Counted from the stretch's first letter, positions 35,463 through 47,576 are shown. The stretch: DNA of 64,000 nucleotides from Dichotomocladium elegans (GCA_025716815.1 JAIXMN010000024.1:434001-498000), one strand, 5' to 3'. Program-made: numbers and translations. The notes: generated from the letters alone by a model not told the origin.

Positions 35463-37048
35463 CTAGTACTCCGGATCCTCCCCCTCATTCTCGCCACCTA
35501 ATGAGTCTGTTTCCACGTCGTGATAGTCCTTTTCTAAGGTCGCCAGATCCTCTCTGGCCTCGCTGAATTCGCCCTCTTCCATTCCTTCGCCAACGTACCA
35601 GTGGATGAAGGCTCGTTTGGCATACATCAAATCAAACTTATGATCAAGCCGAGTCCAGGCCTCTGCGATGGCAGTGGTATTGCTGAGCAAGCAAGCAGCG
35701 CGCTGCACTTCTGCCAGATCTCCGCCAGGCACTACTGCCGGAGGCTGGTGAGTGATGCTGGACTTGAAGCCAGTAGGACACCAGTCCACGAAGCGGATGG
35801 TGCGACTTGTCTTGAGGCGCATGACGGCCCTGGTGATTTCATTGTGGACTATATCCCCCCTGTAGAGCAGGCAGCAGGCAATGTACTTTCCCTTGGCCGG
35901 ATCGCATTTGACCATCTGACTTCCGGTCTCAAAGCAGGCTGCGGTGATCTCAGCGACAGAATGTTGTTCGTGATGGACCCGGGCGGCCGAGACAAGAGGG
36001 GCATACGCGACAAGAGGAAAATGGACCCGTGGGTAAGGGACGAGATTCGTCTGATACTCGTTCATGTCAAAGTTGAGTAGACCAGAAAAGCGAAGGGAAG
36101 CTGTAACGGAGGACACCACCTGGGCAATCAGGCGGTTCAGGTTGGCATACGTGGGCTTCGTGATATTCAGATTGTGCCGGCATATGTCGTAGATGGCCTC
36201 GTTGTCTACCAGGAATGATACGTCCGCCTGGTCCAATGTGGCGTGCGTGGCCAGCACCGCATTGTACGGCTCCACCACCGCCGTCGACATTTGCGGTGCA
36301 GGATACACCACGAAATCCATCTTGGATTTCTTCCCATAATCTGCTGCCAGCCGTTCTAGCAGGAGCGCACCAAACCCAGCCCCTGTCCCGCCGCCATACG
36401 AGTGGAATAAAAGAAATCCTTGGAGCCCTGCACATTTATCGGCCAGCTTCCGGACCTTGTCCAGTACCCCGTCGATCATCTCCCTCCCGACAGTATAGTA
36501 TCCTCTCGCATAGTTGTTGGCGGCGTCCTCTTTCCCGTTTATCAGCAGGTCTACGTATAAATCCAATTCATCGATAAGCCCTGTAGAGCGATTCATCCTA
36601 TATACATACCTGGATGGTAGAGGCTGCGGTGTGAGCCTACTCGGACCTCATCAATCACTGTCGGTTCTAGGTCCCCAAAAACCACGTATGGTACGTACTT
36701 CCCTGCCCTGGCCTCGAAAAAGAACGACTCAAACGATCCACCCTGCTGCTCTCTGTCCGTGTACAGAAGTTCTCCATCGGGCCCAATGCCGTGCTCGATG
36801 CAGTACTTCAGCCATGGGGGGGGTGAGAGGGATATATATTACTTCATTGACAACAAGCAATAATGTCAGATTTGTTTTTTCTCTCTCTTACCAGCTCCCA
36901 GCAGGCATCTCCTATTTGGACACCCGCTTGACCTAAACGTTTTGTGGTTTGTATGTATGCAACCAAGGCATTCCAGCTCTTCTCTACAGCCTCCCAGCGC
37001 CCGGGCTTGTGTGGGCATACCTAACTGAATCGAGATAATTTCGCGCAT
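35463..37048 (-). CDS. Divergent alpha-tubulin
   Basis: Four exons: 37048-37021 (28 nt), 36932-36892, 36805-36610, 36550-35463; 450 residues, the standard length. The protein begins [19 protein letters not shown], carries GGGTGAGFG (GTP loop), [15 protein letters not shown] with the Glu that acts on the partner beta-tubulin nucleotide, and ends in the alpha-type C-terminal Tyr (EDPEY). Introns were placed so that [19 protein letters not shown] aligns with the canonical protein. It is clearly divergent: the 35-50 loop lacks the acetylated Lys40 (Asp there), and many otherwise invariant positions differ. It is probably a second, specialised alpha-tubulin beside a conventional one elsewhere. It forms microtubules with beta-tubulin. 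Confidence 0.9.
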
Positions 37049-37237
37049 CCTCCTGAGCGGAATGAAAAAGGATCAAAAGAAGTTGAGATGTTTCAGAATG
37101 CAACAAAGAGAGGATTGGGTATTTGTGTGTGAGTCCCAAGTGACACGGTGCATACAGCCAAGAATAAACAAACACAACATCATCCACGGTGAGTGAGATA
37201 TTAATATTCATTTACTGTACTATCTTTCTCTTTAAAT

Positions 37238-38912
37238 TTAATGCATTGGGACGCAGAGGACGCGTCCTTTCAAAAGTGTTCTGACAGGTTCTATGTTGCC
37301 AACCACAAAGGGCGGGCAGATACAAAAGGCGACTATTCCATCCTCCTGGCCGTCTTCATCTATCATCGTATCTGGTTCAAATGGTTGCTCGCCTTCCATG
37401 ACAGCCGCTGCTGTGATGTCCTCCTCCATACCCTTGATTGCCAGGCCGAGCGAGATTGTCTTCTCAACAAGCATCTGTACGCGTGCGCCGTAGTGTTTAT
37501 GGACGTCTGGCTCAGCCTTGTCGTGTTGATATACAAAGGGGTAAGCCTTGACAAGTCCGCTGTACAGATACTTCCAGTTGTTCTGCAATGCGGCATGTCT
37601 GGCCCTGTAGACGTCACTGGACTTGTCCGTTTCTGTCTTGTGGACGATGAGGGCCACCTCCTGACGGAGACGAATGGGGAGCTGTGTTAAGGCGTCGTCT
37701 GCATTGTAATAGTCGTTGTTGTTATTATGGTCGTCAAGCCAGTATTGGAGCTGATTGTACTGTTCAATGATTTCCAAACCCGGAAACACGCTGAGATTCA
37801 GGTTTTGGACAAGGACATCCATCATGAACTTCTCCGTCAACATCTGCAGTCGCTGAGGCGAGAGCGGGCACATGGCCTTGATGGCACCGTTGAGGTTGAG
37901 CCAAAACGTAGAAAGCGCCTCGGTTGCCACATCCACATCAGCCTTGGCCACTAGCGCGGCCGCCAAGTCGGCCATGTCCCTTTTCAGGTCCTCGATCTTG
38001 TCTCGTACACTTTCGAGGTCATCGCCCGTCGCACGAAGCGAACGCAAATACTTGTCGTAATTCGCTTGCAGCTCCTGGAGGCTGCTCTGCCGCTGCTCCC
38101 GCTTCGCTCTCAGGCTTTCCAACTGGTCCGTCAGGGCCTGGACGCTCTGTTCGTACTGCTGCTGTTCGGACTGCAAGCCTTCAAGGATACGTTTTTGCTG
38201 CGCAAGAACGGCTTTCAGCTGAGCGACACGATTGGAGTCTGCTGTCATTATGCCATCGGTCATTCTTTTGTAAATGAAAAGGATGGGGGCGGGAGTAGAT
38301 TCAGGAAAAGGGATAGAAAAAAAAAGAGAGAGTTGAGAAGAAAAGAATACCTCCTGATTCCTCATGGCTGCTGTGATCGTCAGTTCTACCGTCACCCTCT
38401 TTCAGGGATATGGACTGAGATTCCGGCGATGGCATCTCAAGTATTGGAGAGTCGATGGCGATCGTATTACTACTACTGCAACTGTCAGCTTCTAGTGGAA
38501 CCGGCATTCGGATACTGCTTGACCGCTGACGGGCAGCGCGAGTTGTGGTGGTATTATTGGTAGCAATGCTAGCTAGGGATACATTGGATTGAGAGTCGTT
38601 TATAGAGGGTGAGGAGAGTGAGATGGATGACAAGGACGTAGAGAGCGGTGAACTGATCGACTGTTTCTTTGCTTTTTTCTGGAAAAGCTTTGAAATTCGT
38701 TCCATTGACTTTTTCTTGTGTGTGCCCTGCTTGTCAAAGTCATTATTTGGCTGCAGATAATGCTGGGACGAAGCATCAGTGGAACCAGCCAAAAATTCTG
38801 TTGCGCTCATCACTGCGGACGTTGTTGCTGTTCCGGCTGTTTGATGGGGGGATGACTCGTCTAACCCAAGCATGGCGTTGAATGGCTCGCACAGGGAGGC
38901 GAAATGAAACAA
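37238..38912 (-). CDS. Long coiled-coil protein of unknown function
   Basis: Two exons, 38912-38351 and 38241-37238, joined by a GTATTC-GACAG intron that keeps frame; 521 residues. The N-terminal ~185 residues are Ser/Thr-rich and low-complexity, with a basic patch (RISKLFQKKAKKQ). Residues about 190-300 form a strong coiled coil (LAQQKRILEGLQSEQQQYEQ and following heptads). The last ~220 residues look globular and helical (FWLNLNGAIKAMCPL, LPIRLRQEVALIVHKTETD). I do not recognise the family; a scaffold or cytoskeleton-linked role would fit the architecture but is only a guess. The alternative, two separate genes, is less likely because the exon frames and splice sites match. The start is uncertain; Met14 is a second choice. 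Confidence 0.65.
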
Positions 38913-39270
38913 AAAAGAAAAGAGAGGGTTATTTTAGGCTGCTTGTTCTTATTTTTCTCCTCTTCCACCCAGCTTTTTTAAGATCCGCGAGATGATCCGT
39001 AAGTTGGAGAGGCTATCAGTAGGTCTTGCAGAAGGTATGGATGGAGGGGGGGGGGTTGCTGAAGGCCAGCGAGGAGAATGACGACAGACAAGTGGGCACA
39101 GCGAACAGACTCTCCTTGAGGATCGCCTCCTTCAATTCTGACCAGGTGTAACAGACATGTTGCACAAGACCCTTACTAGAAAAAAAAATATTGATTGACA
39201 ACATTGCATGACGTATGTACACATTGCGTGTGCCTTTATTGGTTTTTTATTTCCTCCTTTTTTTTTTCTT
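38913..39270. other. Short intergenic region
   Basis: Lies between eIF3j and the coiled-coil gene, both minus. A 68-codon ORF (39222-39016) has some protein character (YTWSELKEAILKESLFA) and could be a missed 5' exon of the coiled-coil gene, but I cannot join it. Confidence 0.4.
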
Positions 39271-40251
39271 TTACATAAAGTCGTCAAAATCGTCGTAGAC
39301 ATCCCGGTATGTGCCGACTTCGTCTAATGCGCCACTCTTGCCAGCAGCAGCAAGTTGAGGCTTGCCCTTCTTCTTGGACTTGGAGGCCTCCTTGGCCTGG
39401 CGCTGTTTGTCGTTGGCGAGGGCAGTCAAGGATGATGCTGCCTTGCGAATGTCAGTGTCCTTGCAAGGCTCGGCAATCTCGCGCACCAAAATGTCAAGGA
39501 AGGCACCGTAGTTGGGGCTTTTCTGTAATGCAAATGGAAAGTCTGAGTGAAGCCACAAAAAGAAATGGCCCGTTCGTCCGTTAGTCTTACCGAGTTGGCG
39601 AGGATAATGGCCGCCAATCGCTTGGCATACGCATCATACTCTACACGGGTCTTGGGTTTAACTTCCTCAATAGGCTTCTCCTTTGCATCCTCTACTCATT
39701 TCCATGTGAGATCGACATATCCCTTGCCATTTCGTCATTTACCATCAAAACTTACTTGATACCGAAACGCCAGCAAAGAGGTCCGTTGCATTGTTCAAAT
39801 CAGCTTCAACTTCCAACTGATGCATTCGCTTTTTACGCTCAAAGGCCTCCTCCTCGGTTTCAAAATTGCTCTCTGCATTGCGCTACAGAGAATAAGAGTG
39901 TCAGGGACCATCCCCCACGTCGTAGCAAGTCTTCGAATTGCCGAACTTACAATAGCAGCCTTCTTTTCTTCGATGGCTTTCTTCTTCTCTTCCTCGGCAG
40001 CTTTCTTTTCAGCTATCTTTTGTGCAAGAGGCACCTTCTTTCGCACAGGAGGAAGCTCCTTCTTTGGCTTCTCTTCCTCATCGGATTCCTCCCAGTCATC
40101 CTTAACATCCTCCTCAACATCTTCGTCGTCCCACTTTGACTTCTTGGGGATGGTGACCTGAATATCTGCCTCTTCCTCTTTTTACATATTACAGTGTGAA
40201 CAGATCGCCTCTGTCCATGGAGGGCAACATTAGCTTACCCCAATCGCTCAT
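39271..40251 (-). CDS. HCR1: Translation initiation factor eIF3 subunit j
   Basis: Five exons: 40251-40239 (13 nt), 40177-39951, 39882-39756, 39691-39591, 39522-39271; 239 residues. It shows the eIF3j signature: MSDW|E start, IPKKSKWDDEDVEEDVKDDW acidic region, VRKKVPLAQKIAEKKAAEEE, ADLNNATDLFAG, a helical middle, and a C-terminal DDFDDFM. eIF3j is a loosely bound eIF3 subunit that binds the 40S decoding centre, and its yeast homologue also aids 20S pre-rRNA processing and ribosome recycling. The first exon encodes only four full residues, so the short ATG exon would be missed by simple ORF scans. It is divergent from the RUS-like gene across about 1 kb. Confidence 0.92.
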
Positions 40252-41299
40252 TATATTTATATGACGTGATAAGAAAAAGAACAAGAAAAAAAAGAAGTCA
40301 ATTTTTTTTTGTGGCGCCGGATACTGCCAAAGGACGGCGGAATACAAACTAGGCTGGGCAAGGGTGAACACCACCAGCCGACTCAAAATTTATGTGCCAT
40401 GATCTAGAAAGCACCCGAGCTTCTCAACGCCTACATACAGTATTACGGTCTGAAGTCCTCAACAGTCCGGATGCTATATTTCTATCCTAATGTCAACGTT
40501 TATTTAAGATCATGTTTTCAGAGGAACAGCTATCCTTCTGCACAATCTGTAGTTTACCGGGGCCTAGAGGGTGAAAACACATCCCTGTGTGGAGCGCTAC
40601 TACCTGCCTCGCTTTCCACATCCCAGGTTATTCACAGCGCGGGCGCCTAACAGGAGCAAGTGATGATGCTCTCCAGCACTAGCTAGTACCGCTATTAGCG
40701 TCATCCCATAATATCTTTTTTTCCGCAAGGCCTTAACAAGGCTCAGTGTATCATATGAGATGTATATATTAATCCTTGCTACTTTATTGACGATATAGCA
40801 AGCAAAATAGAGCCAAGGCATTTATTTCGATAGGACATGAAATGTTCTCGATATAATGGTGCTTTCTACCAGGTTTTCTGGTACACCTTCGTACGTAACA
40901 ATGAAGCTTTGTGTTTCAGACTGGCTGCGTCGGCCTTTTCATTTGTTGCTTAGGTATTGCTTCTCGTCAGATAACAAGCGTGTGTATCCCCGAAATACTG
41001 CAAGTACAAATATCCCTATTTCACGGTATCTATTCATGTATCCGATACCTCATGCCTGATCTCTTTTAGGGTTTTTCAGTGGGACAGTACTGTCTTGACA
41101 GCCCCTTTCAGCTCTGCAGCCACGTTCAATCATGCCCGCAACCCGACTTGTACTCGCATGTCTGCTGGCTCCGAACCCAAAAAGGATGAGCGGGATGAAA
41201 AAAAAAAAATATACTTGCCTCTTTTATTTTTTCACAGTTTAATCGGAGGGGGTGCAGCAATAAACTACCGCTCCTCCTCGCACCCACCCCTGAACTGCC
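40252..41299. other. Divergent intergenic region, eIF3j / RUS-like gene
   Basis: About 1 kb with no credible coding region. It should hold both promoters. The 3' half is pyrimidine- and A-run-rich before the RUS start. A minus-strand ORF (40821-40600) has no family resemblance. Confidence 0.5.
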
Positions 41300-43501
41300 A
41301 TGTCACACCGTCTGTTGCCGACACCTCGCCATCACACCTGGCATGCCCTAACAGCGATGTCGTCGACAATGACGAGGCAGCAGCTGAGACGACTGCTTGT
41401 TCAGCAGCGTCGCTACGTAACCGACCACAAAAAGAGCCACACTATCTTGACAGAATACGTCTATGGTCGTCCCAGGATATACACAAGCCTCCAGACCATA
41501 GCTAAGGCCAAACCTGCCACAGCAAGCAAATCTCGGGTGGGATCGCCCTTGACGTCGCCGCTCTCATGGCGATGGCTTCAACCATCCGATAAAGCACTTG
41601 CTTCGTCCCTCTCGACGGAGATCAGCACCGAGGATGATAAACTTCAGCACGATCGATCGAACCCGAGCATGATTGCGCATGCTTTCGGATCTGTGAAACA
41701 GTCGTTGCGCGAAATGTTTTTACCCGTTGGGTAAGAAGCGATTGCGCTGCTGGACGAGAAGGCAGGAAAGGGTATGCTTCGTCTTGTTAAATCTATCCTC
41801 AACAGATATCCCGAGTCTGTCCATGGATGCTATAAGCGTTTTCATCTCTGGCTCTCATTAGAAACCTACGTTGGGTCTGCTGTATGTCTTTGTCCAGGAT
41901 GGAATATCCCATCTTCTTTGAATGCTGATGATGACTTTTTTTTTTGCTGGACAGGTTGGCGTTTTATGCTCACAAGCCATGCTTGCTTCTCTCGGCCTTG
42001 GCGCGGCAGAAGCAGCCGGGGGTGCAGTGGCCATTCAATGGTAAAGGATAGGCGAGAAGAATCCATGTCTGAGCGAAAGAGCGATAAGCAGAATATATTG
42101 AGAATATGGAATGTATGTAGGGTCCTCAAAGATGGCATTGGAGAATTTGGCAAGCTGTTCTTTATCAAACAATTTGCAAGTTCATTTGATTCGCATCCCA
42201 AGACGTGGAAATTCGCAAGTATTCGGGAAACAGAGAGACTCTAGGACAATCAAGAAATATTCATGCGGGTATGGGCTTGCTTTTCAGGTTTGCGAGATAT
42301 TCTCTGCTGTTGGCTGTTTTCTTCAGCTTTGCACATCCGTTGTGTCACCGAAATTCTTCTTGCCTCTCGCAGCAGGTATGCATCTGATGGTGTTATATGT
42401 GTATGGATAAATTACCATCCTCACACACCTCAACGTCCAAAAAAAAAGTTGGAAACGTGTTCAACTTGGTTCACGAAAGCATCTGGCTCGCAAGTCATAT
42501 GACATTTACCAAGCAATTTGCGGTAATAGCGGTTGGAAGCCGACAACGCGTCGCTACGCACATGGACACTTACACAGATATGACATAGATCAATGGGAAT
42601 ATTGGTGATATTGTCGCCAAGGACGACGCACAGATGTCGACAGCTCATTTACTCGGCATGCTGACAGGTGTTGGGGTCATCTCCCTCTCCCACGAGCCGC
42701 TCTATCTATTTGGTGCCTTCGGTATTCTAACGCCTATCAACATGTGGTCTACCTATAAAATGCTTAAGACCGCCGAGTTTGAGGTGTTAAATCAGGCTAA
42801 ACTTACGCTGCTCAGCCGGAGCTTCATCGATCATGGCAGAGCGGAGTCGTGCAGTGAGCTACGACCGCGCGAGATCGGATTTGGCGAGTGGATACGCCCG
42901 GGAGCCCATGTGTCGATTCATCTCAAGCTCGGCGCTAGTGCGGACCAAGCTTACGATTCTGTGGGCGAGGTTCAGACATCAACACGCGTGTTCAATGTGA
43001 GACCCAGAGAGCTGCTTTGCTGTATTTTCTTCTGCCATAACACTCACACCTGCCGATTATTCGCATTTTTCGTAGAGCGAAAATTACTTGTTGAGTTACC
43101 GGAAAGGCACCATGAACGTGCTTTTTCACGAAGATGCTGAAGCTGAGGATGTAGTGCAGTCGGTGCTCCACGCAATGAAATTCCATGATACTCTTGTTCA
43201 TCAAAACATCAACAAGGAATCGAATTGGTCTGCCTATGTGGCTGCGCTGGACGACAGCCTCGCGTGGACAAAGGAGAATACCCCGCGGTTCTTGGATGCC
43301 CTGGCCCAAAAAGGATGGCAAAAGAATGTAGTATACTGGAATGATGCGTAAGTTGATCGCGATACCCATGGGATATGGAATTCAACAGGTGTGTTTTAGT
43401 TTTTACTAACAAACGTCTATAGCGGTATGCGAGTAAGCTGGGAAGGCCACCCAAGTTCTCAGCAACGCCAACATCATCAATCTTCAACAATAGACACATA
43501 G
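41300..43501 (+). CDS. RUS/DUF647 (vitamin B6/root UVB-sensitive) family protein
   Basis: Nine exons: 41300-41730, 41806-41881, 41955-42040, 42121-42214, 42288-42375, 42449-42522, 42589-42996, 43076-43347, 43423-43501; 535 residues. RUS landmarks occur in order: EMFLPVGYPESV, CSQAMLASLGLG, WVLKDGIGEFGKLFF, FDSHPKTWKF, FFLPLAAV, GDI followed by LLGMLTGVGV, and TPINMWSTYKML. The family (PF04884) is found in plants, animals and fungi; plant members act in UV-B sensing with vitamin B6 metabolism. Biochemical activity is unknown. The second ATG at 41357 gives an Arg-rich, mitochondrial-like presequence (MSSTMTRQQLRRLLVQQRR). The fourth intron has a GC donor (gcaagt at 42215). Phases and family spacing fit exactly when it is used. 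Confidence 0.88.
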
Positions 43502-43771
43502 ATCTTCATGCTGAATAATCAATGACACGCCCTTTCTCTCTCTATAGATATATATATGTACATCTTCGCTAATGCATTTCTCTTTTTTGTAATATTATAC
43601 TACGGCCGAAAAAAAAAAAACTATAGTGCCGCAATCCCCATTAACCTCCAATATCATGGATCGCTTCTTGTTCTCACATAATGCCGGCGGGTTTCAACCT
43701 CGCTATGGATGCAATAAAAACGCAATAGAATGCTGGGTATGAGCGGATACACATAACGAATATCCGCTTGT

Positions 43772-45040
43772 CTATTTCAGGAGTCTGTAGAAGTCGGCGA
43801 CGAGATACAGAGAACCACACAAGACGATCTGTGGAGCGGGAGCGGAAGGCAGTGCGAGGAGGGCATCATCGAGCGTATCAAAGGCGCGTGCATCGCTAAC
43901 GATTTTAGCGGCATGATCACGAATTTCCTGAGGGTCGATGCAGTGGATCCAGGGCATGTCCTTTGGCTGACTGAAGGGGACTGCGAGGAGGGTATCTTGG
44001 GATCGAAGGAGGGTGGAGAGCATCTCGTCGATTTCCTTGCCCTGGGTGATGCCCACAATCCAGGTAACGGGGCGGTCCTGTTCTGCGTCGCGAACGTAAT
44101 GGCTCAGTGCGCTGACAGCTGGGGGATTGTGGGCGCCATCGACGAGCACGGTCGGCAAGGGGCGATTTCCCTTTTTCAGCACGGGCGCGTGCACCTCGTC
44201 TAGGCGGCCGGGCCATCGGGTGGTTGCCATGCCTTGCTGTAACTGAGCATCCGAGAACGCGAGCTCGCCTCGCTCCCGAAGCCACATGAGCGCGATGACC
44301 GCCGTTGCCGAGTTGGCGCGCTGAAAGTCGCCCCGGAGCGGCACGGGATAGACAATCGCTCGGCGATCGGGCAGCAAGACCGAAGCCTGAGCAAGACCGT
44401 GGTCACTGCGGCCTGGCACCCATGCGGCGCTCGGCGCAAGTTGGTAAGGTGCGCCTACTTCTGTCGCAACGCTCTTCAGCACCCCCAGCGCCTCCTCTGA
44501 CTCCTGAGGTGCAATGACAGCCGGGCAGTTGGATTTCATGATACCAGCCTTCGCAGCCGCAATCGCCGCAATCGATCCTCCGAGGATAGCAGCGTGATCC
44601 CACCCGATCGCCGTAATAATCGTCATCTGTGGCTGACAAAATACATTGGTCGCATCGAGCGTACCACCCAATCCAACCTCCATCACAATCCACTCGACAT
44701 TGTGCTCTCGAAAAAGGAGCAAGGCTGACGCCACGAGGAGCTCAAAGTTGCTCGCGCCATGCTGGTATTGTTCATTCACCGAACGGACCCGGGCACAAGC
44801 GTCCTCATACACCTGCTCAGAGACAGCAGCGCCATTGATATCAATGCTGTCGCGAGGTTCGAGAAAATGGGGCGAGTTGAATCGACCCACTGTCACGCCC
44901 GTTACTTGTAGTACGGATGCTATATACGCACAGACCGATCCTTTGCCATTCGTGCCAGCAACATGAATGACTTTGAATTCGTCTTGTGGATTGCCTAGGG
45001 AGCATAGAAGGGCCTCAATACGTTCAAGACCCAGGTCCAT
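43772..45040 (-). CDS. FOL3: Dihydrofolate synthase
   Basis: Single exon, 422 residues, the usual Fol3 length. It starts MDLGLERIEALLCSLGNPQD, with the ATP-binding loop GTNGKGS at 29-35, then SPHFLEPRDSI, MEVGLGGTLDATN, GWDHAAILGGSIAAIAAAKA, and DGAHNPPAV near 305. These are hallmarks of the folylpolyglutamate/dihydrofolate synthase family. The short length and absence of a mitochondrial leader favour the Fol3-type dihydrofolate synthase, which adds glutamate to dihydropteroate using ATP, rather than Met7-type polyglutamate synthase. It is convergent with the RUS-like gene (270 bp) and divergent from primase (227 bp between starts). Confidence 0.92.
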   Translation of the reverse strand: MDLGLERIEALLCSLGNPQDEFKVIHVAGTNGKGSVCAYIASVLQVTGVTVGRFNSPHFLEPRDSIDINGAAVSEQVYEDACARVRSVNEQYQHGASNFELLVASALLLFREHNVEWIVMEVGLGGTLDATNVFCQPQMTIITAIGWDHAAILGGSIAAIAAAKAGIMKSNCPAVIAPQESEEALGVLKSVATEVGAPYQLAPSAAWVPGRSDHGLAQASVLLPDRRAIVYPVPLRGDFQRANSATAVIALMWLRERGELAFSDAQLQQGMATTRWPGRLDEVHAPVLKKGNRPLPTVLVDGAHNPPAVSALSHYVRDAEQDRPVTWIVGITQGKEIDEMLSTLLRSQDTLLAVPFSQPKDMPWIHCIDPQEIRDHAAKIVSDARAFDTLDDALLALPSAPAPQIVLCGSLYLVADFYRLLK

Positions 45041-45267
45041 ATCGAAAAGTTGATTGGGGGGGTTCGTATCGAAGTGTGTGTGTGTGTGTGCGCACGCTAC
45101 GCCGCGGGCGCTTGAAAGGGTAGATGAGAGTCACGATAACGGCGTTGAGAAAAAGGACGTGTGCCTGAGTTTTGAACGCGACGTTTGGTACGCTTGCCGC
45201 GCGTCTAGAATTAAAGTTTGACGCTGCACAAACACGACTTCATTCCTTTACCCAACTATTGCCACTC

Positions 45268-47576
45268 ATGACGGAGGAACAACACCTGACATGTAGGACC
45301 CTCTCGCATAGTAACCTGCCTTTTCGACCATGCACAGCATACTCATTCCCTCTCTCGTCCTTGCCGAAAGCTCATAGCGAACTCGATGGACTGAACGACG
45401 AGATCATGAACGATCTATTTGAAGACTATGAGGAGTCAGATCGCTCTGAAATCGACCGCCTGACAACCGTGAATCGGAAAATGCAAAACCTAAGCACAAA
45501 CGATCATGGGTATCCGATCAATTACTTGACTTCCGTTGAGAATCACGTTACCACCGAGCTAACTGCATCATTCACGTTTATCTACTTAATTCACTAAAAA
45601 TCAGACCCGCAGTACCTCAGTATGATCCTGTCTTCCTCTTGCGATTTTTCTACGAGCGACTCTTTCCATATAAGCTTTATACATCTTGGCTCAGCTACAG
45701 CTATTGTATGTTATCTGGAGGACCGTGCGAGAAGGGGAGAGAGAAAAGAAGCGATGAACGCCTAACCCATACGCACCAACTTCTTTGGTTCTAGCACCTA
45801 CAAAGTTGTTGACCAACCGAGAATTCAGCTTCACGCTTGCCTCAGATGTCTACCTTCGCTACAATTCATTTGCGACTGAAGAACAGCTGAGGAACGAGAT
45901 ACATCGATTTCAGCCGTCGAAGATTGATATTGGTGCGGTATACAATGTACCGGTAAGGAGGATTGAACAAAACCAAAGGGCGAAAAAATAAATACTTAGA
46001 GGGATGTCATAACCACCACCACTCCATGGCAGCCCAATATGAAGAAAAGACTTGGAGATAACGCGCTTAAACCGGTGGAAAAAGAGCTGGTGTTCGATAT
46101 TGATATGACTGATTATGATGATATCCGAACATGCTGCAGGTGAGCGAGATAGAGAGGAAGGCGGTCGAACGATGGCGATTGTACTGATCATGCCGACACA
46201 CAGCGGAGGCGATGTTTGTAACAAATGTTGGGGATTTATGACTGTTGCCATCAAAGTGATCGATGCTTCATTACGAGGTATGGCGTGAGGCTGAAAGGGG
46301 GGAGATCAAATATCAACTGTCATCTTTAGAGGACTTTGGCTTCAAGCATCTCTTATGGGTGTATTCCGGCCGTCGCGGCGTCCATTGTTGGGTGTCCGAC
46401 GAGCGAGCACGTAAACTCTCGAATGAAAGCCGAAAAGCAATTGTAAACTTTCTCGAGGTGGTGAAGGTATATACATATATCTTTGAAGAAAAAAAGGAAT
46501 TTATATATAACAAATCCTCCCTGGCTGCTGGTGTGACCGGTCTTCTTCATCCTAGGGCTCTAATGAGACAGCACAAAAAGTCAAACTACCATTCCATCTT
46601 CATCCTTCGCTAGAGTAAGTGGAAAGAGGAACGAACGGGGGTTAGCTAGAAATACGTTAACAATTTTATATAGGAGATCGCTGGAAATCCTGAAGCCTTA
46701 CTTTTCAGAGCTCATTTTGGAAGGGCAGGGTGTTCTGGATAGCCCTGAGCAATGGATCAAGGTTTTGAATATCATTCCAGACCAAGGCAAGACATACATA
46801 CACACATACGTTTTGTGTAACAGTGTCTTAAGCAGAGTTGAAAAACAATAGGGATCAGGGACGTATTGGACGAGGAATGGAGCAGAAACCCATCTTTGAC
46901 GGGCATGGAGAAATGGACACAGTTATCGCAAGCATTGCTAACGAAGAATGTAAGTATTTGTCTGAAGGAATTTACGCAACAGAAAATGAACATGCGAGCA
47001 AAATATAGGCATCAAAACAAACTCTTCGGGATATTCTTTTACAATACTGCTACCCACGCCTTGATGACAAAGTCTCCATACAGATTAACCATTTGCTCAA
47101 GAGCCCTTTCTGTGTGCATCCCAAAACCCGTATGTATTACCGATCAGGTTAAAGAGGAGAAGATGTGTATGGAGACGGATCGATGCTGAGGTTGTGGTTC
47201 CGTCTAGAACGTGTGTGTGTTCCGATCGATCCAGAGAAGTGCGAGGCGTTTGACCCGCTGAAGGTGCCAACTCTTCAATCATTAATGACGGAGTACGAGG
47301 ATTTTGAATCTCGCAAAGCAAGTGGTGGGCAGTCGTTGCCAGGTACGTGGCTCGGACATTCCACTGGGGAATCAGGAATCCAGGATTTACGTTGATCCTA
47401 TTAGACTATAACAAAACATCGTTGGGCATATATATTGATATATTTAAGAAGTTTGTGGATGGCGCAATTCGAGAACAATCAAAAAAGAGAAAGGGTAAGA
47501 GCCAGATAGAGACTGTGATTCGATGGGTATTTATTCTGGATATGCAGATGAGCAAGGTCAGTCCATGGAATTTTAA
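45268..47576 (+). CDS. PRI1: DNA primase small (catalytic) subunit
   Basis: About 13 exons. From exon 2: 45621-45705, 45795-45952, 46033-46139, 46204-46277, 46330-46466, 46556-46614, 46674-46786, 46852-46949, 47009-47129, 47208-47342, 47405-47494, 47548-47576; these give 401 residues. Exon 1 starts at 45268; its exact end, probably 45468 (ACC|GTGAAT), and a possible internal intron are uncertain. Conserved features: [28 protein letters not shown], the catalytic DIDMTDYDD, the zinc cluster CCS(x)n[19 protein letters not shown] and [15 protein letters not shown]. This subunit makes RNA primers within DNA polymerase alpha-primase in the nucleus. Intron 8 has a GC donor (gcaaga at 46787). It shares a 227-bp promoter region with FOL3. 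Confidence 0.9.

Noticed and set aside
35601..36577. Plus-strand ORFs opposite alpha-tubulin
   Set aside because: Antisense shadows; the minus-strand reading matches tubulin throughout.
42219..42287. GT donor (GTATTC) for intron 4 of the RUS gene
   Set aside because: It breaks the frame needed for VCEIFSAVG; the GC donor four bases upstream keeps frame and the family spacing.
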